In this document: piece after piece, positions 50,599 through 59,467 of the stretch | How positions within the stretch are numbered: the first letter of the stretch is position 1 | How the letters are laid out: every line of letters begins with the position of its first letter | Assembly (NCBI GenBank): GCA_036278935.1 | Contig: DASUKA010000093.1 | Coordinates: 57,560-121,559 of the forward strand | Direction: 5' to 3' | From: DASSNR01 sp036278935 | GTDB lineage: Bacteria; Gemmatimonadota; Gemmatimonadetes; Gemmatimonadales; Gemmatimonadaceae | Length of the DNA: 64,000 nucleotides | Position numbers and translations under genes: made by a program | The notes under the pieces: generated by a model | The model's database searches: none | The model's input: the letters and a program-made list of their open reading frames with translations, nothing else | Told to the model about the DNA's origin: nothing

Positions 50599-51984
50599 AT
50601 GACCACGGCGCCGGCGGCGGGACGAACGCCAGCTTCGCCAGCCACCGGCCACGCGCGGCGAGGGCTGGAGCGCGAGCTGGGCCTCTTCTCCGCCGCGATG
50701 ATCGTGGTGGGGGGGATTATCGGGGGCGGGATCTTCTTCACCCCCGCCGTGGTCGCGCGGGCGCTGCCCAGTGCCCCCTGGATTCTCGGCATCTGGGTGG
50801 CCGGAGGGCTGGTCGCCCTGGCCGGTGCGCTCACGTACGCCGAGCTGGGCGCCATGCTCCCTGATGCGGGCGGGCCGTACGTGTACATCCGCGAAGCGTT
50901 CGGCCAACTGCCGGCGTTCCTGTATGGGTGGATGGTGCTGGCCAGCATCGCCACCGCGGCCGATGCGGCGGTGGCCGTGGCCTTTGCGCAGTATGCCGGT
51001 CATTTCATTGACCTGGCCCCGCTGGGCGGCACGCTTCCGCTGGCCACGGCTGCCATCGTGTTGCTCACCGCCACCAACTACCTGGGCGTGCGCCCGGGCG
51101 CGGCCGTGCAGAACGCGCTCACGGTTCTCAAGATCGCGGTGCTGGCGCTGCTCATCGCCGGCGGTCTGATTCTGTGGGGGCGACTCGGGGGCGCGGTGAG
51201 CCCGGCCGTCGCGCCGCCGCCGCCGCAGTCGGTCGTCGCGCAGCTGGCGGCTGCCTTCGTCCCCGTGCTCTTCACCATTGGCGGGTGGCAGCAAATGAAC
51301 ATGGTGGCGGGCGAGATCCGCGATCCGCAGCGCAACTTGCCTCGGGCGCTCGCGCTGGGCATCGCGATCGTGATCGTCTGCTACATCGGCGCGAACGCCG
51401 TCTACGTGCACGCGCTCGGTCGCGATGGGCTGGCCGTAAGCACCGCCGTCGCGGCCGATACGGCAGAGCGCCTTGTCGGGCCGCTCGGCGCAACGCTCAT
51501 CACGCTCGCGGCCATGCTCTCGTTTCTCGGCATCGTGAACGTGATCATTCTCACCAACCCGCGCGTGCTCTATGCGCTCTCGCGCGACGGCGCGTTCTTC
51601 CCGGCGGCGGCGCGCATCCATCCGCGCTTCGGCACGCCGTACATCTCCATCGCGATCATGGGGGTGTGGACGCTGGTGCTGCTCTGGGCGCTCCATGGCT
51701 CGCTGGACAAACTGCTGAGCGCGGTGGTGTTTCCCGATTGGATTTTCTTCGGTCTGGGGGGCGCCAGCGTGTTCGTGCTCCGGCGCACCCGCCCGCACGC
51801 CGAGCGCCCGTATCGCGTGTGGGGCTATCCCGTGGTGCCCGCCCTCTTCGTACTGGCGGCGCTGGCCGCCGTCGCCAGTGCCATCGTGAGCAAGCCTGGG
51901 CTGTCCGCGCTCGGCTTCGTGTTGCTCATGCTCGGTCTCGTCGTGTATTTGATGACGAGGCGACGGTGGACGCCCGCGCCGTAG
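50599..51984 (+). CDS. APC-family amino acid permease
   Basis: 461-residue transporter with about 12 helices. The unwound helix-1 motif IIGGGIFFTPAVVA and the IGGWQQMNMVAGEIRDPQRNLPRAL stretch in helix 6 are typical of the APC superfamily. The last helices and the APC loop RRTRPHAERPYRVWGYPVVPALFV match LAT/basic amino-acid transporters. Probably imports amino acids released by the upstream peptidase. ATG 50599; ATG-rich start region and GCGATG context. Confidence 0.93.
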   Translation: MTTAPAAGRTPASPATGHARRGLERELGLFSAAMIVVGGIIGGGIFFTPAVVARALPSAPWILGIWVAGGLVALAGALTYAELGAMLPDAGGPYVYIREAFGQLPAFLYGWMVLASIATAADAAVAVAFAQYAGHFIDLAPLGGTLPLATAAIVLLTATNYLGVRPGAAVQNALTVLKIAVLALLIAGGLILWGRLGGAVSPAVAPPPPQSVVAQLAAAFVPVLFTIGGWQQMNMVAGEIRDPQRNLPRALALGIAIVIVCYIGANAVYVHALGRDGLAVSTAVAADTAERLVGPLGATLITLAAMLSFLGIVNVIILTNPRVLYALSRDGAFFPAAARIHPRFGTPYISIAIMGVWTLVLLWALHGSLDKLLSAVVFPDWIFFGLGGASVFVLRRTRPHAERPYRVWGYPVVPALFVLAALAAVASAIVSKPGLSALGFVLLMLGLVVYLMTRRRWTPAP

Positions 51985-52050
51985 CGCCGTGCCGCCAGCC
52001 CCTCACGCGAGCCCGCGACCTTCACCACCTTCATCCCCGCCAGCTGCGCC

Positions 52051-52860
52051 GTGACCGCCCTCTCATGCCTCGTCCCACCTCTCCTGTGCTGTCTCACCAT
52101 CCTCACGTGCGTTCCGGGTTGCGCCAGTAGCGAGGGCGAGTCGGCGGATACGGCCGCCGTCGCGAGCGATACGCTCCACTATGCCGCCGAGCCTCCGGTG
52201 CCACCAGCGCCTTACCAGGTGATCGCGGTGGAGAATGGGGGTGGGGTGACCGGCACGGTGACGGTACACAGTGGGGTGCTGCGCGACACCGTGGTGCAGG
52301 TGATCGGCGACCGGGATGTGTGCGGTGCACGGAGGTCAGTTCCGCTGGTGGACGAGCACGGCGGGCGCGTGGGGCACGTGGTTGTCTGGCTCACCGACGC
52401 GCGGCGCGGGAAGGCGCTCTCGCGCGCCCGCCGCTTTGACCTCTCGACGGAGCAGTGCGCGCTCGATCCTCGTATTCAGGCGGTGACCGTGAACGGCACG
52501 CTCGATCTCTTCAACGCCGATCCCGCCATCCACCGCACGCGATTCGTGCGCGCGCACACCGGCGCCACCATCGCGCTCGTCACGGAGACCGATGCGGGGC
52601 AGGTGGTGCCGGTGCGCTCGGTGCTCGATCAGCCGGGGCTGGTGGAGGTGCGCTGCGACATGCACCCGCACACACGCGGCTGGATTCGGGTCTTCGATCA
52701 GCCGTACTTCGACGTCACCGACTCGCATGGCCGCTTCGCGCTCAGCGACGTCCCCCCCGGCACCTATCACCTTGCGGCCTGGCAGCCGCGACTGGGGATG
52801 AGGACGCAGACGGTCACGGTGCGGGCGGGGGAAGCGACGCAGGTGACGATCGCGTTCTGA
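52051..52860 (+). CDS. Lipoprotein with cupredoxin-like and carboxypeptidase-regulatory-like features
   Basis: 269 residues. Signal peptide with lipobox-like VPGC (Cys24). The body is a beta-sandwich: VTGTVTVHSGVLRDTVVQVIGDRDVC, then a copper-site-like VEVRCDMHPHTRGWI (Cys202, His205, His207), followed by a carboxypeptidase-regulatory-like unit DVTDSHGRFALSDVPPGTYHLAAW. This combination is seen in proteins often named methylamine-utilisation-like. Copper binding is plausible but not shown. GTG 52051 without a clear SD. Confidence 0.75.
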   Translation: MTALSCLVPPLLCCLTILTCVPGCASSEGESADTAAVASDTLHYAAEPPVPPAPYQVIAVENGGGVTGTVTVHSGVLRDTVVQVIGDRDVCGARRSVPLVDEHGGRVGHVVVWLTDARRGKALSRARRFDLSTEQCALDPRIQAVTVNGTLDLFNADPAIHRTRFVRAHTGATIALVTETDAGQVVPVRSVLDQPGLVEVRCDMHPHTRGWIRVFDQPYFDVTDSHGRFALSDVPPGTYHLAAWQPRLGMRTQTVTVRAGEATQVTIAF

Positions 52861-52959
52861 GCCGATAGGCCACCGGACCGGCCACGGGCTTGCCATTTGT
52901 GCGTCAGTCGTGCACGATGCAGAAAGCGCGGTCACGAACGACGGGTCGGGAGATCTCGC

Positions 52960-54765
52960 ATGCGATGGCTCACATGGCCGATTCACCTGACGCGCGGCGC
53001 GCACGGCTGTGCCGCGTGCCCTGCGGGCGCAGGGCGTGACGCCTGGCGCGTGCTGCGCGGCGCCGCCATCGCGATGCTCGCCGTCGTGGCGGTATCGGTG
53101 CCCGCTCGCGCACGCGCCCAGATCGTTCGCGGCCATGTGGTGGACGCGGGCAGCGGGCAGCCGCTCTACGGGGCCATTGTCGCGCTCATGGACGCTTCCG
53201 GCGCGCAGGTGGCCGCAGCCATCAGCGATGCCGACGGATACGCCACTCTGCCGGCGCCCATGCCCGGACGCTACCGGCTGCAGGCCAGACGCATCGGCTT
53301 CCGCAGCACCACCAGCACGCCCTTCACGCTCGCGGCAGGCCAGAAGTTGGCGGTGCTCCTGGTGGCCTCCGCGGTTCCCGTCCAGCTCGCGACCATCAAG
53401 GTGACAGGAAAAGAGCGCTGTACGACGCGCCCTGAGGAGGGGCGCGCCGCCTTCACGCTCTGGAATGAAGTGCGCAAGGCGCTCACCGCCACGACGCTCA
53501 CCGAGCAGCAGCACCTCGTCCAGACGACCGTGCGCAAGTTCGACCGCGACCTGGACAGCGACGAAGAGCAGGTCAAACGCGAGAGCGACACGGTGGTGAC
53601 CGGCATGAGCACCGAGCCCTTCGCCGCCATGCCGGCGCAGTTCCTGGAGATGAACGGCTATGCACAGCTGGCGGACACGGAGAGCTGGTATTACGCCCCG
53701 GATGCGCACGTCCTGCTGTCGGATGCCTTCGCCGAGCACCACTGCTTTCGCGTAACCGCCAGCAAGGACAGCGCGCGCACCCTGATCGGTCTGGGGTTCG
53801 AGCCCGTGAAGGATCTCGACGTACCCAACGTGACGGGGACGCTCTGGCTGGATCGCCGCACCGGTGAGCTGCACACGCTCCAGTTTTATTACACGGATCT
53901 ACCCTCCCGCCTCCCGAAGCATCGCTTTGGCGGGGACCTGGACTTCCGCCGTCTGCCCACCGGGGCGTGGATCATCCAGCACTGGGTGATCAGGATGCCG
54001 CATCTCGGCATCTACATCGGGCGCTTCCACCAGCGCGATACCCTCGTGGACGGCGTGCACGAGTCCGGCGGAGACGTGCTGCGCGTGGCTGCGGGCAACG
54101 CCGCATTGTTCGTTCACAGTGAGATGGCATCTCTTACCGGTGTAGTGACGGATAGCATCAGCGGCGGTCCGCTCGTGCATGCGCTCGTCTTCCTGGTCGG
54201 TATGGCGGACAGCGCACGCACGGACTCGGCTGGTCGCTTCCACTTTTCCGGACTCAGCGGCGGCCGCTACACCGTGGCGGTATCGCATCCCCGGCTCGAT
54301 TCACTCGCGCTCGGCCCGCTGCAGCGCCAGGTGGCACTGCGGCGCGGTCTCGCGGACAGCGTGCGGCTCGCCGTGCCGTCCCTGCCATCCATTTTCGCGA
54401 TGCAGTGCCCCGACAGCACGCGCGGACCGGATCAGGCGCTCGTCATGGGCACGGTGCGCGAGTGGACGTCGGGCATTCCCGTACCGAACGCGCTCGTGAC
54501 GGTGAGCTGGAAGACGATACAGATGAACCCGGATGTGATCGCCACGCACGCGCGCGGCATCCAGATCAGCTCGGACTCGCTGGGCCGCTACCACGCCTGC
54601 GGCGTGCCCGCCGAACTGTCACTCACCATTGCCGCGCGCGTACCGACGCCTCACGGGGCGAATGCCGGTGTGCAACCACTGGGCGTCGTCCTGCACCCGC
54701 TGCACGGCGGAGAGGTACGCGTGCACGATGTCCGCGTCGCCGACCGCACCCCCACCCCCGACTGA
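52960..54765 (+). CDS. Exported carboxypeptidase-regulatory-like domain protein
   Basis: 601 residues. A long N-terminal signal (AAIAMLAVVAVSVPARARAQ ends near residue 50) leads to a CarboxypepD_reg domain (IVRGHVVDAGSGQPLYGAIVAL, DADGYATLPAPMPGRYRL). A middle region of about 250 residues has alternating strands without a recognised name. A second (SLTGVVTDSISGGPLVHALVFL) and third (VMGTVREWTSGIPVPNALVTV) regulatory-like repeat follow. Typical of surface proteins near TonB systems, though no barrel is present. ATG 52960 has GGGAG upstream. Confidence 0.8.
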   Translation: MRWLTWPIHLTRGAHGCAACPAGAGRDAWRVLRGAAIAMLAVVAVSVPARARAQIVRGHVVDAGSGQPLYGAIVALMDASGAQVAAAISDADGYATLPAPMPGRYRLQARRIGFRSTTSTPFTLAAGQKLAVLLVASAVPVQLATIKVTGKERCTTRPEEGRAAFTLWNEVRKALTATTLTEQQHLVQTTVRKFDRDLDSDEEQVKRESDTVVTGMSTEPFAAMPAQFLEMNGYAQLADTESWYYAPDAHVLLSDAFAEHHCFRVTASKDSARTLIGLGFEPVKDLDVPNVTGTLWLDRRTGELHTLQFYYTDLPSRLPKHRFGGDLDFRRLPTGAWIIQHWVIRMPHLGIYIGRFHQRDTLVDGVHESGGDVLRVAAGNAALFVHSEMASLTGVVTDSISGGPLVHALVFLVGMADSARTDSAGRFHFSGLSGGRYTVAVSHPRLDSLALGPLQRQVALRRGLADSVRLAVPSLPSIFAMQCPDSTRGPDQALVMGTVREWTSGIPVPNALVTVSWKTIQMNPDVIATHARGIQISSDSLGRYHACGVPAELSLTIAARVPTPHGANAGVQPLGVVLHPLHGGEVRVHDVRVADRTPTPD

Positions 54766-54806
54766 CGCCCGGGGCGCCCGTCACTCGTTCTCGCTCCCGA
54801 CGTCAG

Positions 54807-54845
54807 CCTCTCGCCTTTCTCCTTTCTCCTCTCGCCTTTCCCGCC
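54807..54845. repeat. Polypyrimidine word tract (single arm)
   Basis: CTCTCGCCTTTCTCC-type pyrimidine words, the same vocabulary as the right arms at 2760 and 49359, but no matching purine arm nearby. Located between convergent genes. May be a half element or a degenerate copy. Confidence 0.5.
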
Positions 54846-56657
54846 TTACCGTACCGGCGCCTCCGCCTCCGGGAACTGCACCCGGTAAAGCCGAGCATAT
54901 ACGCCATCGCCCGCGAGGAGCTCCGTGTGGCGCCCCTCCTCGGCGATCCGTCCGTGGTCGAGCACCACCAGCCGATCCGCGCGCCGCACGGTGCTCAGCC
55001 GGTGCGCGATGATGAGCGTGGAGCGGCCGCGCAGCAGCTCCTCCATCGCTTCCTCGATGAGGTGTTCGCTCTCGCTGTCCAGATTCGAGGTGGCCTCGTC
55101 GAGGATGACCACAGCGGGGTTCTTGAGGAAGACGCGAGCAATCGCGATGCGCTGGCGCTGTCCGCCGGAGAGCTTCACGCCGCGCTCGCCCACGCGGGTG
55201 TTGAACCCGTCCGGGAGCTCCTGGATGAACTCCAGCGCGTGCGCCGCGCGTGCCGCGGCGACGATCTCCGCCTCGCTCGCCGCACGCGCGTACGCGATGT
55301 TCTCGCGTACCGTGCCGCTGAACAGGGTGGGCTCCTGCGGCACGAGCCCGATCGCGCCACGAAGATCGCCAAAGGAGAGCTGGCGCACATCGATCCCGTC
55401 GAGCGCGATCCGCCCCTCCTGCACATCCCAGAAGCGCGGCACGAGCGAGGCGAGCGTCGTCTTGCCCGCGCCCGAGGGGCCGACGAGCGCCACCACCTCA
55501 CCCGGCGCGATGCGCAGCGACACGTCGCGCAGCGCGGGCGGGAGATCGGGCCCGTAGGCGAACGTCACCCCCTCCACGCGCACATCGCCGCGTACGGGGC
55601 GTAGCAGCGGCTCCGGTTTCGCCGGCTCGGCCACCGTGGGGGCGGTGTTGAGCAACTCGAAGACGCGGTGCGCCGCGCCCACCGCCTCCTGGTAGTTGCC
55701 GAAGAGCGAGGCCAGCGAGCCGACGGCCGCGGCCACGAGCACGGCATAGAGGAGAAACGCCACCAGCGCGCCGGCCGTGAGCTGCCCTTCCAGCACGAGC
55801 ACGCCGCCCTGCCAGAGCACGGCCACCACGCCGCCGAACGCACAGAAGGTGATGATCCCGAAGAACATCCCGCGGATCTTGGCGCGGCGCACGGCCGCCA
55901 CCACCACGTCCTGCAGTTGCGCGCCGTAGCGGCGGCTCTCCTCCTGCTCACGCGTGAAGCTCTGCACGGTGCGGATCTGCGAGAACGCCTCCTCGGCCGT
56001 GCCCATGGCATCGGCGATGCGGTCCTGCACGCCGGTGCTCGCCCGGCGCAGCGCCCGCCCGAACAGCCACCCCACGCCCACCACAAAGGGCACAACGGCG
56101 AGGGTGGTGACCGTGAGCCGCCAGTGCGTCATGGTGAGCAGAATGACTCCGCCCACGAGGAAGAGCACCTGGCGGGAGAACTCTGTCACCTGGTAGCTCA
56201 TCACCGAGTGCAGGAGCGTGACGTCGGTCGAGAGTCGACTGGTCAGCTCGCCCGTGCGGCGCTCGGTGAAGAACGCGGGGGAGAGACGCACCAGGTGCGC
56301 GAAGAGATCCTCCCGGAGTTTGGCGATCACCCGCTCCGCGGTCGCGCTCAACAGCCACACCTGGATGAAGTTGAGCAACGCCTGAAGCACGAACAGCGCG
56401 AGCAGCCCCGCGGCAATCCGGTCGAGCACGCGCATGCTCTTCGACACGAAGGCCGCGTCGAGCAGATACTTGACGATCAGCGGAAAGGCGAGCCCGACAA
56501 GCGCGCTGAGGACGAGACAGATGCTCCCCACCACGAGCGCCCCGCTATGGGGGCGCATGCGGCGGAAGAGCGGACGCAGGGCCCTTGGCGAAGGGAGCCG
56601 CCGCGTGCCCGCGCCGCCGGAACCGGACGCGCTCAGCGCGCGGGAGCGTCGAGCCAT
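54846..56657 (-). CDS. ABC exporter, half-transporter (MsbA/ABCB-like)
   Basis: 603 residues: six-helix transmembrane domain (about 30-320) and a nucleotide-binding domain with Walker A GPSGAGKTT, signature LSGGQRQRI, Walker B VVILDEATSNLD and H-loop IAHRLST. LRDLF-type AKLREDLFAHLVRLSPAFFTERRTGELTSRLSTDV loop is typical of lipid-A/multidrug exporters. ATG 56657 overlaps the upstream small gene by 25 nt; upstream codons in this frame are not family-like. Flips lipids or drugs across the inner membrane. Confidence 0.93.
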   Translation of the reverse strand: MARRSRALSASGSGGAGTRRLPSPRALRPLFRRMRPHSGALVVGSICLVLSALVGLAFPLIVKYLLDAAFVSKSMRVLDRIAAGLLALFVLQALLNFIQVWLLSATAERVIAKLREDLFAHLVRLSPAFFTERRTGELTSRLSTDVTLLHSVMSYQVTEFSRQVLFLVGGVILLTMTHWRLTVTTLAVVPFVVGVGWLFGRALRRASTGVQDRIADAMGTAEEAFSQIRTVQSFTREQEESRRYGAQLQDVVVAAVRRAKIRGMFFGIITFCAFGGVVAVLWQGGVLVLEGQLTAGALVAFLLYAVLVAAAVGSLASLFGNYQEAVGAAHRVFELLNTAPTVAEPAKPEPLLRPVRGDVRVEGVTFAYGPDLPPALRDVSLRIAPGEVVALVGPSGAGKTTLASLVPRFWDVQEGRIALDGIDVRQLSFGDLRGAIGLVPQEPTLFSGTVRENIAYARAASEAEIVAAARAAHALEFIQELPDGFNTRVGERGVKLSGGQRQRIAIARVFLKNPAVVILDEATSNLDSESEHLIEEAMEELLRGRSTLIIAHRLSTVRRADRLVVLDHGRIAEEGRHTELLAGDGVYARLYRVQFPEAEAPVR

Positions 56658-56920
56658 GCGCGTATGCGGAGCAGGTCCGTGCTGATTCGCCGGCGGTCGG
56701 CGGCCGCGCGCTCGAGGCGCGCGTAGATCTCCTCGGCGGAGGTGTCGTACTCGCGCGCGGCGCCGCCCCGGTTCTGCGAGTTCCATTCGCGCACGTGCAC
56801 GCGGCCGCCCGATCGCCCGTCGAGTATCAGCGTGTAGTCAGTGTCGGGCGGGCCGCCATCCACGTTCACCACGAGTTGCTCGGCCGCCGAGTCATCGCGC
56901 AGGGTGCGCGTGCGCCTCAT
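56633..56920 (-). CDS. Small hypothetical protein
   Basis: 95 residues, charged and soluble: NVDGGPPDTDYTLILDGRSGGRVHVREWNSQNRGGAAREYDTSAEEIYARLERAAADRRR. The fold looks like two short strands and a C-terminal helix. No family recognised. ATG 56920 overlaps the ctaB stop (ATGA), and its 3' end overlaps the ABC exporter start, so it is embedded in the ctaA-ctaB operon. Confidence 0.65.
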   Translation of the reverse strand: MRRTRTLRDDSAAEQLVVNVDGGPPDTDYTLILDGRSGGRVHVREWNSQNRGGAAREYDTSAEEIYARLERAAADRRRISTDLLRIRAWLDAPAR

Positions 56921-57810
56921 CGAGCGAATCCGCGGTCCACGGCCATCGCGACGAAGAGCAGCGCCAGGTAGAGGAGCGAGAACTTGTACACCTTCCAGGC
57001 CGGCCCCGTCCACTCCTTCGTGCGCATCATCTTGATGACGCCGGCGAGGAGGATCCCTCCAAGCACTGCCGCCGAGATGGTGTAGAACGCTCCGAACGCG
57101 CCGAACGCCGCAGGCAGCAGCGTGATGGGGATGAGAATGAGCGTATACCAGAGCATCTGCCGCATCGTCTCGCGCTCGCCCCAGATCAGCGGCGCCATGG
57201 GGACGCCGGCGCGGTTGTAGTCGTGTCGCTTGAGCAATGCCAGCGCCCAGAAGTGCGGCGGTGTCCAGTAGAAGACGATGAGAAAGAGATAGATCGCCGC
57301 CAGGTCGATCCGCCCGGTGACGGCGGCCCACCCGACCAGCGGCGGAAAGGCACCGGCCGCGCCGCCGATCACGATGTTCTGCGGCGTGCGGCGCTTGAGC
57401 CAGCGCGTGTAGATGAAGACGTAGAAGTAGAATCCCGCGAGTGCGAGCGCCGCGCTCAGCACGTTCACCATGAGCGCAAAGAGCATCGTGGCCGTGGTGG
57501 CGAGCAGAACTCCAAAGGCCAGCACCGCGCGCGGCGCCATCCGCCCACTGGGAATGGGGCGCAGCCGCGTGCGCGCCATCCGATCGTCGATGTCGCGGTC
57601 GATGTACATGTTCACCGCGTTCGCACCGCCGGCCATGAGGTAGCCCGCTGCGGTAACGACGAGCACCAGCCACAGGCTCGGGCTGCCCGCCACGAACATC
57701 GGAATGACGGTCGTGACGAGAAGGAGCGAGATGATCCGCGGCTTGGTGAGCATCACGAGGTCGCGGGCGAGCGACCGTGTGCGCTCCTCGGTGATGGCGG
57801 CGCCGGTCAC
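56917..57810 (-). CDS. ctaB: Protoheme IX farnesyltransferase (heme O synthase)
   Basis: 297-residue UbiA-family membrane prenyltransferase. Motif 1 is NMYIDRDIDD (NX3DX3D) and motif 2 region YNRAGVPMAPLIWGE with FYWTPPHFWALALLKRHDY, specific to heme O synthases. It farnesylates heme b to heme O for terminal oxidases. GTG 57810 overlaps the ctaA stop (GTGA). Nine or so hydrophobic helices, usual length. Confidence 0.96.
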   Translation of the reverse strand: MTGAAITEERTRSLARDLVMLTKPRIISLLLVTTVIPMFVAGSPSLWLVLVVTAAGYLMAGGANAVNMYIDRDIDDRMARTRLRPIPSGRMAPRAVLAFGVLLATTATMLFALMVNVLSAALALAGFYFYVFIYTRWLKRRTPQNIVIGGAAGAFPPLVGWAAVTGRIDLAAIYLFLIVFYWTPPHFWALALLKRHDYNRAGVPMAPLIWGERETMRQMLWYTLILIPITLLPAAFGAFGAFYTISAAVLGGILLAGVIKMMRTKEWTGPAWKVYKFSLLYLALLFVAMAVDRGFAR

Positions 57811-58814
57811 GAGTCCACGCTCCGGGCGACCACGCCCACGCTGCTCCGCGGCGTTCGTGGCACGAGCGGCGGCTCGGCGCCACGCACGGCCTCCGGCGAG
57901 ACGAGCCGCGGGCGGCGCGATCCGATGGCCGCGAGCGAGGCCATGGTAAAGAGCGAAAGCCAGACCAGGGCACCCATGGCTTCGTGCAGCGACTGCAAGA
58001 CTGGCGGGAGGTAGAGCGACACCATTGCGGCGGCGACCAGAATCTGCAGCACGATCACTCCCATGCCGGTGCGTACCGCGCGCACCACTGCGGGCAGCTC
58101 GCGCCGCCGCGCTACCCCGATCGTGAGTCCGATCATATGGAAGAAGAGGAGGAACGCCAGCACGCGGTGCACGAGTTGCACATGCTGCGGCCGCCCCGCG
58201 GGGAGCCACTGGCCATTACAGAGCGGAAATCCGTGGCACGCCGCGGCCGCCGCGGGCACGTTGGCGGTCACGGCGCCCATGCCCACCACAATGATCGCCA
58301 ACCCCGCCGCCGCGATGGCCCCGCGCGCCGTGCGCGGCGACACGCCGCCCGCCAGTACCGCCTGACCGCCCAACCCCCTCGCCCGGATGACCGTCCACGC
58401 CAGCACCGCGAGCAACGTCATGGCCAGGAGCAGGTGCACGACGATGATGAGTGGGGGCAGCTCCAGCCACACCGTGATCGCGCCCAGAATCGCGGGCGCG
58501 AACCAGAGCACCGCCGCCCAGCTTGCCGGGCGAAGCACGCCTCGCGGGCCAGCCACGCCGGGCTCGCGCCGGTGGCGCCAGGCGAGCGCGACGAGCACCA
58601 GGATCGCCACGAAGAGCGAGGCGGCGATCAGGCGGTGCGTGATCTCGATGACGAGGTGCGTGCTGACGAGCGACGGGAACCACTGCCCGTCACAGGTGGG
58701 CCAGTGATCGCCGCACCCGAGCCCGGAGCCCGAGATGCGCACGATGGCGCCGAAGACGATCTGCAAGTATGCAAGTGCGAGGGCAACGTATGACCATCGC
58801 CGGAGCGAGTTCAC
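57807..58814 (-). CDS. ctaA: Heme A synthase
   Basis: 335-residue eight-helix membrane monooxygenase converting heme O to heme A. Both conserved Cys pairs are present: GCGDHWPTC after helix 1 and CHGFPLCNG after helix 5, together with heme-ligand His in EITHRLIA, IVVHLLLA, LVHRVLAF and LHEAMGA. The C-terminal 30 residues are a Pro/Arg-rich tail. GTG start at 58814. It begins 12 nt after the COX2-like gene, so they are likely co-transcribed. Confidence 0.95.
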   Translation of the reverse strand: MNSLRRWSYVALALAYLQIVFGAIVRISGSGLGCGDHWPTCDGQWFPSLVSTHLVIEITHRLIAASLFVAILVLVALAWRHRREPGVAGPRGVLRPASWAAVLWFAPAILGAITVWLELPPLIIVVHLLLAMTLLAVLAWTVIRARGLGGQAVLAGGVSPRTARGAIAAAGLAIIVVGMGAVTANVPAAAAACHGFPLCNGQWLPAGRPQHVQLVHRVLAFLLFFHMIGLTIGVARRRELPAVVRAVRTGMGVIVLQILVAAAMVSLYLPPVLQSLHEAMGALVWLSLFTMASLAAIGSRRPRLVSPEAVRGAEPPLVPRTPRSSVGVVARSVDS

Positions 58815-58826
58815 TCTCTACCTCAA

Positions 58827-59105
58827 TCAGGGAACGGGCACGATCGCGCTGTTGGACCCCGGCGGGAAGAACGGCGGCAGGGATGGCAGATGTATCACAT
58901 GCCAGGTGACCATGAGCACGAGAGCGAGGCCGACAGCGGGGATGAGCGTCCAGGCGATCTCGGACACGCGGTGTGGAAGGGGAACATCCCCCGCCCCCTC
59001 GGCGCGGCCAGGGGTCCGGAACGCGGAGCGAGTAATGGCCACCTGCGCGACAACACAGCACAGGACGGCCAGCCAGAAGAACGCGTCAGCCAAGCGTGAA
59101 TCCAC
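58827..59105 (-). CDS. COX2-like membrane hairpin lacking the CuA domain
   Basis: 92 residues with two hydrophobic helices: LADAFFWLAVLCCVVAQVAI and VSEIAWTLIPAVGLALVLMVTWHVI. The second matches the EIxWTxIP helix of cytochrome c oxidase subunit II, but the protein ends before any CuA-binding domain (CXXXCXXXH absent). GTG 59105 is chosen; the frame also opens at a GTG at 59168. It heads the ctaA-ctaB operon and could be an assembly factor or an anchor for a separate soluble domain. Confidence 0.7.
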   Translation of the reverse strand: MDSRLADAFFWLAVLCCVVAQVAITRSAFRTPGRAEGAGDVPLPHRVSEIAWTLIPAVGLALVLMVTWHVIHLPSLPPFFPPGSNSAIVPVP

Positions 59106-59231
59106 AAGTTGGAAAGGTGCCGCAGTGCAAGAACGATGCGCGGCATGAAAATCCCCCAAAGTTCGCACGGGCCCCGGAGGGGGTCAACCCTGGAGCTGGG
59201 TGTGCGTCAGGGATTACCCCGCAGGGGGAGA

Positions 59232-59405
59232 GTGAGTCAGTGAGTCAGTGGGTCAGAAACAGTCTTATACGTTGCGATCGCAATCCGATTGTCATTCCGA
59301 GCGGCAGTGGTTGGCAGAGATTTCTCGGTCGCTCCGCTCCCTCGGAATGACAAGGGGTAGTGCAGGCCGTTTCCCGACACCCAATACCCTACTCCCTTAC
59401 ACCCT
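59232..59405. repeat. Composite repeat cluster: GTGAGTCA words, GTCATTCCGAG palindrome and GACACCC words
   Basis: Three repeat vocabularies occur back to back: tandem GTGAGTCA/GTGGGTCAG (59232-59256), a palindromic element with 11-bp perfect termini GTCATTCCGAG (59291-59301) and CTCGGAATGAC (59341-59351), and CCCGACACCC/TACCCTACTCCC words (59373-59405). The whole 59106-59467 gap contains no gene besides this and the promoter next to 59468. Confidence 0.75.
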
Positions 59406-59430
59406 GCCGTCCCTCGCTCACTTCTCAGAG

Positions 59431-59460
59431 TTGCCCCGCTCCCCCCCTGCCCACTACCAT
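59431..59460 (+). promoter_or_regulatory. Putative promoter giving a leaderless mRNA
   Basis: TTGCCC (59431-59436), 18-nt spacer, TACCAT (59455-59460), then 7 nt to ATG 59468. No SD. Same arrangement as before 1489 and 19495. Confidence 0.45.
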
Positions 59461-59467
59461 ACCCTGC

